NCBI RefSeq assembly: GCF_025151045.1
Contig: NZ_CP102285.1
Span: forward strand, 1,488,001-1,552,000
Direction: 5' to 3'
Source: Parabacteroides johnsonii DSM 18315
GTDB lineage: Bacteria > Bacteroidota > Bacteroidia > Bacteroidales > Tannerellaceae
Length of the DNA: 64,000 nt
Shown here: one piece after another, positions 8,051 to 15,967 of the stretch
How the letters are laid out: each line of letters begins with the position of its first letter
Position numbering within the stretch: position 1 is the first letter of the stretch
Position numbers and translations under genes: made by a program
Notes under the pieces: model-generated
Told to the model about the DNA's origin: nothing
The model's database searches: none
What the model saw: the letters and a program-made list of their open reading frames with translations, nothing else

Positions 8051-10255
8051 ATGAAATATATATACTCAATCTTTTTATCAGTTGTTTCATTTTTATGGAT
8101 ACTTTCCGGATGTGTGGAAGATCCGGATATGGATACGCGTTTGCAGAATGCAAAGGCACCGGAAGTTTCCGAGACTTCAATGGAAGGAGAGGCATGTGCT
8201 TCTTCGATCACATTAAAGGCTCAAATAATGAAAGAAAACGGTTTGCCAATAAAAGAATGTGGGGTTTGTTGGAGTACACAGAAGGGGACGGAACCGCTTG
8301 ATAACATGCGTAACAAGCGATATACAAAAGCTGATAAAATAGAAAACCATAATTTTACAGCTACTATGTCCAATTTGGAAGATAGTACAAAATATTATGT
8401 ATATGCCTATGCTATTAATGATGTAGATACTGCATTTTCAAAAACAGAGGGGGCGTATACGACAATAAATGGTATTGGAGAAGTTGCAACTCTGGATGTG
8501 GATAGTGCAACAGTAAAAGCAACTTCCACCTGGGTGAAAGGAAAAGTCAAGAACAGGGGGGTAGGTATTGAGAAATTAGGCTTCTACTACAAGAAAAAGG
8601 AACAAGCCGGAGATATTGAACCTTCGGATCAAGATTCAATTATCACATACGAAGGGAGTGATTTGGCGACTGTCGATACTTTCTCCTGCCAGATTACGAA
8701 TCTGGAGCCGGAAACTTGGTATTATGTCCGTGCTTTTGCCCAAAATCAGTTTGGCGAGTTCGCCTTTAATGTAGATTCTTTTAGGACTACGGATGGCAAA
8801 CCTTTGGTTGGTAAGTTGAGCCTGATAAAAGATAGTACGACTTTCACCACTGCCGATCTGTCAGCATTCTTGATTAATGAAGGGGATGCATCTGTCAGTG
8901 CCTATGGTTTTTGCTGGAGTGTAGAAGAAAGGCCGACGATAGAAGCCGATACAATCACTTGTACGAATCTTGCAGATGATGGTAAATTTACAGGAAGGAT
9001 CCGGGGCTTGGAATCGGCCAAAAAATATTATGCAAGGGCCTATGCCATAAATGACTTCGGTACAGTATATAGTGAAGAAGAAATTACGATTTCGACAAAA
9101 AGCGAGAAGCCGAATATTATAACATTCCCCATCACCCCTGATTCGATCAAAAGCGACGGAACAGTTCACATTGGCGGGGAGTTGCAGAATGGCGGAAGCA
9201 GTGCTGCCACAGAGTGGGGAATTTGTTGGTCTTCAAGTAATAAGGAACCGAGTATCAAGGATAATCATGTTGCTGTAGAAGACTCGATTTTCACATATGC
9301 TTTATCGACATTAAAAGGGGCTACAAATTATTATGTAAGAGCTTACGCTGTAAATGAACATAGCTTTGTCGGATATGGCCAGACACAAACATTCAAGACG
9401 CCTGACATCTTTACGGAAAAGAGCATATACACAGGTGAAGACCGTCAATATTCGGCAAGCTTTGTGCTAAACGGACAAGCCTATATCGTTGGTGGGGATT
9501 TAGGAGATAAACGCAGTAACGAACTCTTTAGTTATAATGTGGAAACAAATGAATGGAAATCCCAACAAGGATGCAGTGTCGCCTATTCGCACATGGCTGC
9601 AACCGTCTACAATAATAGAGCCTATGTCATTGGAGGACTTGACAAACAAGCAGGAATAGAATGTCAAGTGTATACATCTGAAAATAATAGTTGGTTATTC
9701 GAATTCCCTTCGTTGCCGAAGGGACGATTTAACTCTGTCTGTTTTGTGTATCGTGATTCCTTGTACGTTTTTGGTGGAACTGACAATAGTAGCAATATGA
9801 ATGAAATAGTACGTTATGATCTTTCAACTCAAAATAGTGGAGAATGGACTACAATTGCTAAAGTGAACGAAGCAAACCAAAGAGGAGGCGTCGCATTTGT
9901 TGTAGAAGATAAAGTATATGCTGGTTTAGGAGAAAAAAGTAGCGGTATTCGTAACGGCTTCTACGTCTCTTCGGATAGCTTGACGAAATGGGAGCCGATT
10001 CCCTCTATACCTGCACAGCTCGGTGTTATTTCTTCTGGTGTTTATGATGAACAGAAAAAGAGCTTCTTTATGATTGACAACGACGGAAAAATTTGGGAAT
10101 ACAATTTGACTACAGCACAATGGACTTCACGCTCGTTATGGATTCGTATGAAAAATTATCACATGTTCATGCTGGATGGATCGATCTATATTTTAGGGCA
10201 AGATATCTATCAAAAGAATAAATTCACTGTATATAATCCAATATGGGATAATTGA
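8051..10255 (+). CDS. Surface lipoprotein with FN3-like repeats and Kelch domain
   Basis: 734 residues. A lipoprotein signal with lipobox (WILSGC, Cys near 21) is followed by D/E-rich residues compatible with surface export in Bacteroidota. About four repeats of roughly 100 residues then follow, each ending in a variant of YYVRAYAINDFG, typical of FN3-like tandem repeats in Bacteroidales surface proteins. From about residue 455 there are Kelch-like blades (AYIVGGDLGD, AYVIGGLD, LYVFGGTDNS, YILGQD), likely a beta propeller. A binding or adhesion role is inferred. It is the second envelope gene after the kinase and its stop is adjacent to the serine acetyltransferase start. Confidence 0.85.
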   Translation: MKYIYSIFLSVVSFLWILSGCVEDPDMDTRLQNAKAPEVSETSMEGEACASSITLKAQIMKENGLPIKECGVCWSTQKGTEPLDNMRNKRYTKADKIENHNFTATMSNLEDSTKYYVYAYAINDVDTAFSKTEGAYTTINGIGEVATLDVDSATVKATSTWVKGKVKNRGVGIEKLGFYYKKKEQAGDIEPSDQDSIITYEGSDLATVDTFSCQITNLEPETWYYVRAFAQNQFGEFAFNVDSFRTTDGKPLVGKLSLIKDSTTFTTADLSAFLINEGDASVSAYGFCWSVEERPTIEADTITCTNLADDGKFTGRIRGLESAKKYYARAYAINDFGTVYSEEEITISTKSEKPNIITFPITPDSIKSDGTVHIGGELQNGGSSAATEWGICWSSSNKEPSIKDNHVAVEDSIFTYALSTLKGATNYYVRAYAVNEHSFVGYGQTQTFKTPDIFTEKSIYTGEDRQYSASFVLNGQAYIVGGDLGDKRSNELFSYNVETNEWKSQQGCSVAYSHMAATVYNNRAYVIGGLDKQAGIECQVYTSENNSWLFEFPSLPKGRFNSVCFVYRDSLYVFGGTDNSSNMNEIVRYDLSTQNSGEWTTIAKVNEANQRGGVAFVVEDKVYAGLGEKSSGIRNGFYVSSDSLTKWEPIPSIPAQLGVISSGVYDEQKKSFFMIDNDGKIWEYNLTTAQWTSRSLWIRMKNYHMFMLDGSIYILGQDIYQKNKFTVYNPIWDN

Positions 10256-10257
10256 AT

Positions 10258-11145
10258 ATGAACAGAGCAACTATCTTAGAAGAAATCCGGAGAAATGTAG
10301 ATTTGCTGTCAGTGACAGATCAACCGGAATACCAATACATTCCGCTACACCAGAAACCTTCACCATCGGTGACGGCACTCAGGGAGATCATGACCTTGCT
10401 TCGCAAGGTCATTTTCCCTGGATTCTTCGGGACGGAACAAGAAGCACAGACAGATTCCATACAATATTATACAGGTGTATATCTGGAGCAGATCTATGAC
10501 CTGTTACAGGAGCAAATCTATAACGGCCTATGCTTTGAAGTCGAATGTTGTTGTGACTCCAAGGATCGTGCTTCTGAAATAGCCATTGCTTTTATCAATA
10601 AAGTCCCACATATCAAATATCTGTTATCGACAGATGTGAAAGCAATCTTAGATGGCGATCCGGCGGCCAAAAGTTCCAGCGAAATTATTTTCTGCTATCC
10701 GGCAATTCATGCCATTCTTTATCAGCGGGTGGCCCATGAGCTACTAAAGCTCGATGTACCTGTGATTCCGCGTATTATAACGGAAATGGCTCATTCCGAT
10801 ACAGGAATAGACATTCATCCGGGAGCGCAAATCGGAAAATATTTCAGTATCGATCATGGTACAGGTGTTGTGATCGGACAGACGGCTATAATCGGTAATC
10901 ATGTTCGCCTTTATCAAGGTGTGACATTGGGAGCAAAAAGCTTTACCCTGGATGAAGAAGGATTACCTCTGGACGTTCCACGCCATCCGATTATCGAAGA
11001 TTATGTTACGATCTATTCCAATGCTTCTATTTTAGGAAGGATCACCATTGGTCACGGTTCCGTGATCGGTGGTAACATCTGGCTAACCCACAGCGTTCCA
11101 CCCAATTCCAAAGTATTGCAGACACGTGCTGTCGAGGATAAATAA
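10258..11145 (+). CDS. Serine O-acetyltransferase
   Basis: Transfers acetyl from acetyl-CoA to L-serine, giving O-acetylserine for cysteine synthesis. The 295-residue protein has the helical N-terminal domain and the left-handed hexapeptide repeat with HSDTGIDIHPGAQIGKYFSIDHGTGVVIG (catalytic Asp/His region at about 180-205) and VRLYQGVTLGAKS. An upstream in-frame TTG at 10252 is less likely than this ATG. It is of the longer EpsC/CysE-like type common in Bacteroidales. It starts two bases after the stop of the Kelch lipoprotein, so it is co-transcribed with the signalling run although no functional link is evident. A 175-base gap with the hydrogenase promoter follows. Confidence 0.93.
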   Translation: MNRATILEEIRRNVDLLSVTDQPEYQYIPLHQKPSPSVTALREIMTLLRKVIFPGFFGTEQEAQTDSIQYYTGVYLEQIYDLLQEQIYNGLCFEVECCCDSKDRASEIAIAFINKVPHIKYLLSTDVKAILDGDPAAKSSSEIIFCYPAIHAILYQRVAHELLKLDVPVIPRIITEMAHSDTGIDIHPGAQIGKYFSIDHGTGVVIGQTAIIGNHVRLYQGVTLGAKSFTLDEEGLPLDVPRHPIIEDYVTIYSNASILGRITIGHGSVIGGNIWLTHSVPPNSKVLQTRAVEDK

Positions 11146-11267
11146 CAGGACGACATATTGTTTTCACTTTCATTTCAAAACCCATAGCTTTAGGGAATCC
11201 CAAACGATTTTTTGTACAATACCTTGGGATAAAAGAGAAAAGGTGGGCTTTATTCCGGAAAAATACG

Positions 11268-11275
11268 TATGTTTG
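11268..11275 (+). promoter_or_regulatory. Probable promoter of the hydrogenase operon
   Basis: TATGTTTG fits the Bacteroidota -7 consensus and lies 45 bases before the first hydrogenase gene. No clear TTTG -33 element is present; TTTA at 11249-11252 is the nearest candidate. Confidence 0.45.
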
Positions 11276-11320
11276 CGATATACCTTTTAGAGCGTATTAT
11301 ACCTTAAAATAGTGTAGACC

Positions 11321-11719
11321 ATGAATAAAGTGAAAACATTGGATGATCTTCGGAAGATGCGTGAAACCTTGCGATCGACCTTGGATATTAGAGAGAAAAG
11401 TAATCATCCTGAACAAATGGTACAGATCCGTGTATCTATGGCAACTTGTGGGATTGCCGCCGGAGCCAAAGAGATCATGAATTATTTCATTGAAGCGCTG
11501 GATCGTGAAAAAGTAGATGCTTTGGTGACACAAACCGGATGCATGGGATATTGCTATGCCGAACCAACTGTCGAAGTTACCCTACCTGGCAAAGAACCTC
11601 TTGTGTTTGGACATGTGAAGAAAGCAAAGGTGGATGAAATCATCGCCCGGTATATCCGGCACGGAGAATTGCTGGATGATATCATCCCGGTTACTTACAC
11701 GGCTGTTAAACCGGAATAA
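11321..11719 (+). CDS. Thioredoxin-fold [2Fe-2S] ferredoxin-like protein of the hydrogenase operon
   Basis: 132 residues. The core resembles the NuoE-like thioredoxin-fold ferredoxin: MATCGIAAGAKE near residue 43 and TGCMGYCYAEP near 72. Only three cysteines are present; the second ligand of the usual four is Gly in CGIAAG, so cluster binding is possible but not assured. It is the first gene of the run that encodes HydB, HydA and HydC, and probably serves as an accessory electron carrier or structural subunit of that complex. A start at 11321 is supported by the promoter 45 bases upstream. HydB begins 33 bases downstream. Confidence 0.8.
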   Translation: MNKVKTLDDLRKMRETLRSTLDIREKSNHPEQMVQIRVSMATCGIAAGAKEIMNYFIEALDREKVDALVTQTGCMGYCYAEPTVEVTLPGKEPLVFGHVKKAKVDEIIARYIRHGELLDDIIPVTYTAVKPE

Positions 11720-11752
11720 CGAAAACTTCCTTAAACACTTAATACTTACATA

Positions 11753-13546
11753 ATGGCACAATACAGTAGTTATATACTAGTGTGTGGCGGTACCGGCTGC
11801 CGTGCATCACAGAGTGAACTTATACTTCAAAATCTGAAAGAGGCCGTCGAACGACAGGGATTGCAAGAGACCGTCCAGGTGATCCGTACCGGTTGCTTCG
11901 GCTTTTGTGAAAAAGGGCCGGTGGTTAAAATGGTTCCAGACAATACGTTCTATGTTCAGGTAAAGCCGACGGATGCCGTAGACATTGTCCGGGAGCATTT
12001 GGTGAAAGGACGCAAGGTGGAACGGCTTCTTTACGTCAATCCCGAAACAAAGGAGCTGGTGCCGGACTCTAAACATATCAATTTTTACAAAAAGCAACTC
12101 CGTATCGCTCTCAGAAATTGTGGTTTCATCAATCCCGAAAATATAGACGAATATATTGCCCGTGACGGTTATGTGGCTTTGGGCAAAGCCTTGACCGAGA
12201 TGACGCCCGAATCGGTGATCAAAGAAATTATGGACAGTGGATTGCGTGGTAGGGGAGGCGGTGGATTCCCGACTGGCTTGAAATGGCAAATAACCCGCAA
12301 AGTGAAATCTCCCCAGAAATATGTCGTTTGTAATGCGGACGAAGGTGATCCGGGAGCATTCATGGACCGTTCCATTTTGGAAGGTGATCCGCATTCCATC
12401 GTTGAAGCGATGGCGATCAACGGATATTGTACAGGAGCCACGAAAGGGTTGGTTTATATCCGGGCCGAATATCCGTTAGCCGTAGAGAGGCTGAAGATTG
12501 CAATCCATCAAGCGAAAGAATACGGTTTGCTGGGGGATAATATCTTCGGGACGGATTTCTCTTTCGATATCGAGATACGCTATGGGGCAGGGGCATTCGT
12601 TTGTGGCGAAGAAACGGCTTTGATCCATAGTATGGAGGGGCTTCGCGGGGAAGCGACCGTGAAACCTCCTTTCCCAAGTGAACATGGCTACAAGGGTTGT
12701 CCGACCAATGTAAACAATGTGGAAACGTATGCCAATGTACCGGTTATCCTATTGAAGGGAGCCGAATGGTTCAGCAGTATAGGAACGGAGAAAAGCAAGG
12801 GCACGAAAGTCTTTGCTCTTGCGGGAAAAGTAAACAACGTCGGGTTGATAGAGGTTCCGATGGGGACGACGTTGCGCGAAGTGATCTTTGGCATCGGAGG
12901 AGGCATCAAAGATGGAAAAAAGTTTAAGGCTGTGCAGACAGGAGGGCCTTCGGGTGGCTGCCTGACTGAGAAGCATCTGGATTTGCCGATTGACTATGAC
13001 AATCTTTTAGCTGCTGGTTCGATGATGGGATCGGGAGGTATGATTGTGATGGACGAAGACGATTGCATGGTGGCTATGGCCAAATTCTATCTGGATTTCA
13101 CTGTCGAGGAATCATGCGGCAAATGTGCTCCCTGCCGGATTGGTAACAAGCGGCTGCACGAGATGTTGCAAAAGATTACGTCCGGCAACGGAACGATTGA
13201 GGACTTGAATCGACTCCGCAACCTGGCCGGAGTGATTAAAGACACGGCCCTATGCGGTTTGGGACAGACATCGCCTAACCCGGTTTTGTCTACGATGGAT
13301 AACTTTTATGATGAATATCTGGCTCATGTGAAGGAAAAACGTTGTCCGTCTCATCAATGTCGTGAACTGACGCAATATTTTATCAATCCGGAAAAATGCA
13401 AGGGGTGTACGCTTTGTGCCCGGATGTGTCCGGTGAATGCGATCACAGGAGACAAGAAAGTTCCGCATGTGATCGATCCGCAGACTTGTATCCGGTGCGG
13501 TTCGTGTATAGAGAGATGTAAGTTTGGCGCCATCTATGTGCACTAA
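11753..13546 (+). CDS. hydB: Electron-bifurcating [FeFe] hydrogenase, NADH-binding subunit HydB (NuoF-like)
   Basis: 597 residues. The N-terminal thioredoxin-fold [2Fe-2S] domain has CGGTGC and TGCFGFC. The NuoF core follows, with GLRGRGGGGFPTGLKW (FMN/NADH site, near 165), NADEGDPGAFMDR and the SCGKCAPCRIG [4Fe-4S] motif. The C-terminus has two ferredoxin clusters (CKGCTLCARMCPVNAI and CIRCGSCIERCKFGAI). In trimeric group A3 hydrogenases this subunit carries the NAD(H) site and the bifurcation machinery, coupling NADH and reduced ferredoxin oxidation to hydrogen production. It is in one operon with HydA and HydC. Confidence 0.95.
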   Translation: MAQYSSYILVCGGTGCRASQSELILQNLKEAVERQGLQETVQVIRTGCFGFCEKGPVVKMVPDNTFYVQVKPTDAVDIVREHLVKGRKVERLLYVNPETKELVPDSKHINFYKKQLRIALRNCGFINPENIDEYIARDGYVALGKALTEMTPESVIKEIMDSGLRGRGGGGFPTGLKWQITRKVKSPQKYVVCNADEGDPGAFMDRSILEGDPHSIVEAMAINGYCTGATKGLVYIRAEYPLAVERLKIAIHQAKEYGLLGDNIFGTDFSFDIEIRYGAGAFVCGEETALIHSMEGLRGEATVKPPFPSEHGYKGCPTNVNNVETYANVPVILLKGAEWFSSIGTEKSKGTKVFALAGKVNNVGLIEVPMGTTLREVIFGIGGGIKDGKKFKAVQTGGPSGGCLTEKHLDLPIDYDNLLAAGSMMGSGGMIVMDEDDCMVAMAKFYLDFTVEESCGKCAPCRIGNKRLHEMLQKITSGNGTIEDLNRLRNLAGVIKDTALCGLGQTSPNPVLSTMDNFYDEYLAHVKEKRCPSHQCRELTQYFINPEKCKGCTLCARMCPVNAITGDKKVPHVIDPQTCIRCGSCIERCKFGAIYVH

Positions 13547-13573
13547 AACAATGGACAATTGTCAATTAAAATT

Positions 13574-15364
13574 ATGGAAACAGTAAAACTTATTATAGAT
13601 AGAAGATCCGTGGAAGTCCCCAAAGGAACCACGATCTTGGATGCCGCAAAAGGAATGGGTATCCGTATTCCGACTCTTTGCTACATGAAGTTGGAGGATT
13701 TGCATTATGAAAATAATCCGGGTGCCTGCCGTATCTGCGTAGTCGAAATAGAAGGCCGTCGTAATCTGGCTCCTTCCTGTAAAACAGAGTGTACGGAGGG
13801 AATGGTCGTACAGACACACAGCCCACGCGTGATGAATGCCCGGAAAACCGTGATGGAACTGATCCTGTCCAACCATCCGGCAGAATGCCTGACTTGCAGC
13901 AGTAACGGACATTGCGAATTACAAGCGATCGCCCACGATCTGGGAATACGCGAGATTCGCTATAAAGGTGAGATGTCGACGTTCCAGATAGACCGTTCAC
14001 CGTCTATCGTGCGCAACATGAATAAGTGCATCATGTGCCGTCGCTGCGAGACCATGTGTAACAATATTCAGACCGTTGGAGCCCTGACTGCTGTCAATCG
14101 GGGCTTTAATGCCGCCGTCTCTACTGCTTTCGAACGGGATATTGCAGGTAGTACGTGCTCCTATTGCGGCCAGTGCGTATCGGTTTGTCCGGTAAATGCG
14201 TTGAGCGGACGGAATACGCAACAACCGGTATTGGATGCGTTGGCCGATCCGGACAAGATAGTGATAGCCCAGACAGCTCCGGCTGTCCGTACGGCTTTAG
14301 GGCGCGATTTCGGATATGAGCCAGGAACATTGGTGACTGGCAAGATGGTTTCTGCCCTCCGTGGATTGGGTTTCGATTATGTTTTTGATACGGATTTCGC
14401 TGCCGACCTGACCATTATGGAAGAAGGGACAGAGTTGTTACAACGGATCGGGAAATACCTGAAAGGCGATCAAGAAGTAAAAATGCCATTGATGACAAGC
14501 TGTTGTCCGGGTTGGGTCAGCTTCGTCGAGCAGCATTTCCCGGAATTATTAGACAATCTGTCGACGGCAAAGAGCCCGCAACAAATGTTCGGAGCGATCG
14601 CAAAAAGCTATTTTGCCGAAAAGTTGGGAGTGGACCGAAAGCAGATCGTTGTCGTGTCGATCATGCCTTGCCTGGCAAAGAAATATGAAGCCAGCCGCCC
14701 GGAATTTGCGGTCGATGGCAATCCTGATGTCGATATTTCGATCTATACGCGCGAATTGGCCCGCCTGATCCGCTATGCAAATATAAACTTTGCAGAACTG
14801 CCGGATAGCAATTTCGACCGTCCGTTAGGCGAATCGACAGGAGCAGGCGTCATCTTCGGAACAACTGGTGGCGTGATAGAAGCTGCCTGCCGTACAGCAT
14901 ACGAGCTATATACGAAAAAGGCTCTTCCTAAAATTGATTTTGAAGAACTCCGAGGATTGGAAGGTATTCGCAGTGCAACAATAGACTTTGATGGAACACC
15001 GATAAAAATAGGGATAGCTCATGGTTTGGGTAATGCCCGTAAACTGATTGAAGATGTCAAAAACGGCACGTCGCCCTATCATGCAATCGAAGTTATGGCA
15101 TGTCCGGGCGGTTGTATCGGCGGTGGCGGCCAACCGTTTCACAGGGGTAGGATGGAGGTGTTGCGCAAGCGTGCGGCGGCTCTTTATCAGGAGGACCGTA
15201 GCAAGACGCTTCGCAAGAGTCATGAGAATCCTTATATTCAGGCTCTTTATGCCAACTATCTGGGAGAACCGTGCGGACCGCGTGCCCATGAACTGTTGCA
15301 CACACACTATTTCGACCGTAAGGAAGCCATTAATATGTTTACGCAAGAAAATCAGGAGGGATAA
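13574..15364 (+). CDS. hydA: [FeFe] hydrogenase catalytic subunit HydA (group A3)
   Basis: 596 residues from the ATG at 13574; an upstream in-frame TTG at 13559 is less likely. It reduces protons to hydrogen. Domains in order: N-terminal [2Fe-2S] plant-type domain (CYMKLEDL...CRICVVEI), His/Cys [4Fe-4S] domain, two-cluster ferredoxin domain (CIMCRRCETMC and CSYCGQCVSVCPVNA), then the H-cluster domain with all three canonical signatures: TSCCPGWVSF, IMPCLAKKYEA and EVMACPGGCIGGGGQP. A small-subunit-like tail completes it. The maturation genes hydE, hydF and hydG are not in the window. It contrasts with the altered homologue at 58557-59933. Confidence 0.97.
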   Translation: METVKLIIDRRSVEVPKGTTILDAAKGMGIRIPTLCYMKLEDLHYENNPGACRICVVEIEGRRNLAPSCKTECTEGMVVQTHSPRVMNARKTVMELILSNHPAECLTCSSNGHCELQAIAHDLGIREIRYKGEMSTFQIDRSPSIVRNMNKCIMCRRCETMCNNIQTVGALTAVNRGFNAAVSTAFERDIAGSTCSYCGQCVSVCPVNALSGRNTQQPVLDALADPDKIVIAQTAPAVRTALGRDFGYEPGTLVTGKMVSALRGLGFDYVFDTDFAADLTIMEEGTELLQRIGKYLKGDQEVKMPLMTSCCPGWVSFVEQHFPELLDNLSTAKSPQQMFGAIAKSYFAEKLGVDRKQIVVVSIMPCLAKKYEASRPEFAVDGNPDVDISIYTRELARLIRYANINFAELPDSNFDRPLGESTGAGVIFGTTGGVIEAACRTAYELYTKKALPKIDFEELRGLEGIRSATIDFDGTPIKIGIAHGLGNARKLIEDVKNGTSPYHAIEVMACPGGCIGGGGQPFHRGRMEVLRKRAAALYQEDRSKTLRKSHENPYIQALYANYLGEPCGPRAHELLHTHYFDRKEAINMFTQENQEG

Positions 15365-15367
15365 ACG

Positions 15368-15865
15368 ATGGATAAGATGAAAATACATTTGATTCAGATA
15401 AAGATCAATGAATTATTGGCTGTCTGTGATGAACATAACAATGATCCGGGAGAGCTGATCAACATATTGCATGCCGCTCAGGGCATATTCGGTTATCTAC
15501 CTCGCGAAGTGCAGGAGATCATTGCCAGCCGATTACATATCCCGGTTTCCAGGGTATACGGCGTTGTTACGTTCTATTCGTTCTTTACCATGACTCCGAA
15601 GGGAAAATATCCTATTTCCGTCTGTCTGGGAACGGCCTGTTATGTACGTGGAGCCGAGAAAGTCCTGGATGAGTTCCAACGCCAGTTGGAGATCAAAGTT
15701 GGAGAGACTACTCCTGACGGCCTGTTCTCATTGGATTGTTTACGTTGTGTGGGTGCTTGCGGGCTGGCCCCGGTCGTTACGATTGCCGGAAAAGTCTATG
15801 GACGTCTGACTCCGGAGAAAGTGCGAGATATCCTTTCCGAATACTACCTGTTGGAACAGGTATAA
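15368..15865 (+). CDS. hydC: Hydrogenase subunit HydC (NuoE-like [2Fe-2S])
   Basis: 165 residues of NuoE/24-kDa type. After a helical bundle (AQGIFGYLPREVQEIIA), the thioredoxin-like domain shows the four cluster cysteines as CLGTAC and LDCLRCVGACGLAP. It transfers electrons between HydB and HydA. An AGGAGG stretch just before the ATG is one of the few strong ribosome-binding sites in the window, and the gene starts three bases after the hydA stop. The palindromic array at 15880 follows immediately and may serve as a terminator shared with the convergent aldA gene. Confidence 0.95.
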   Translation: MDKMKIHLIQIKINELLAVCDEHNNDPGELINILHAAQGIFGYLPREVQEIIASRLHIPVSRVYGVVTFYSFFTMTPKGKYPISVCLGTACYVRGAEKVLDEFQRQLEIKVGETTPDGLFSLDCLRCVGACGLAPVVTIAGKVYGRLTPEKVRDILSEYYLLEQV

Positions 15866-15879
15866 GTTATTCGTCTTTT

Positions 15880-15967
15880 GTGCCAATGCGGTAACACAAC
15901 CGTGCCATCGCATTGGCACAATTGTGTCATGACGATGGCACGGACGCACAATGGCGATCTGCTATTC
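15880..15967. repeat. Array of 22-base palindromic units between hydC and aldA
   Basis: Units at 15880-15901, 15902-15923 and 15924-15945, and a weaker one at 15946-15967, are rich in GTGCCAT...ATGGCAC. Adjacent units are exactly complementary in part: TGCCAATGCG (15881-15890) pairs with CGCATTGGCA (15909-15918), and CGTGCCATCG (15901-15910) pairs with CGATGGCACG (15933-15942). Symmetry axes therefore fall every 11 bases. There is no T-run like that of an ordinary terminator. The array fills the gap between the convergent genes hydC and aldA; function is unknown. Confidence 0.65.

Noticed and set aside
15880-15967. 22-base periodic array as a CRISPR
   Set aside because: Units are not identical, no unique spacers separate them, and no cas genes are in the window.
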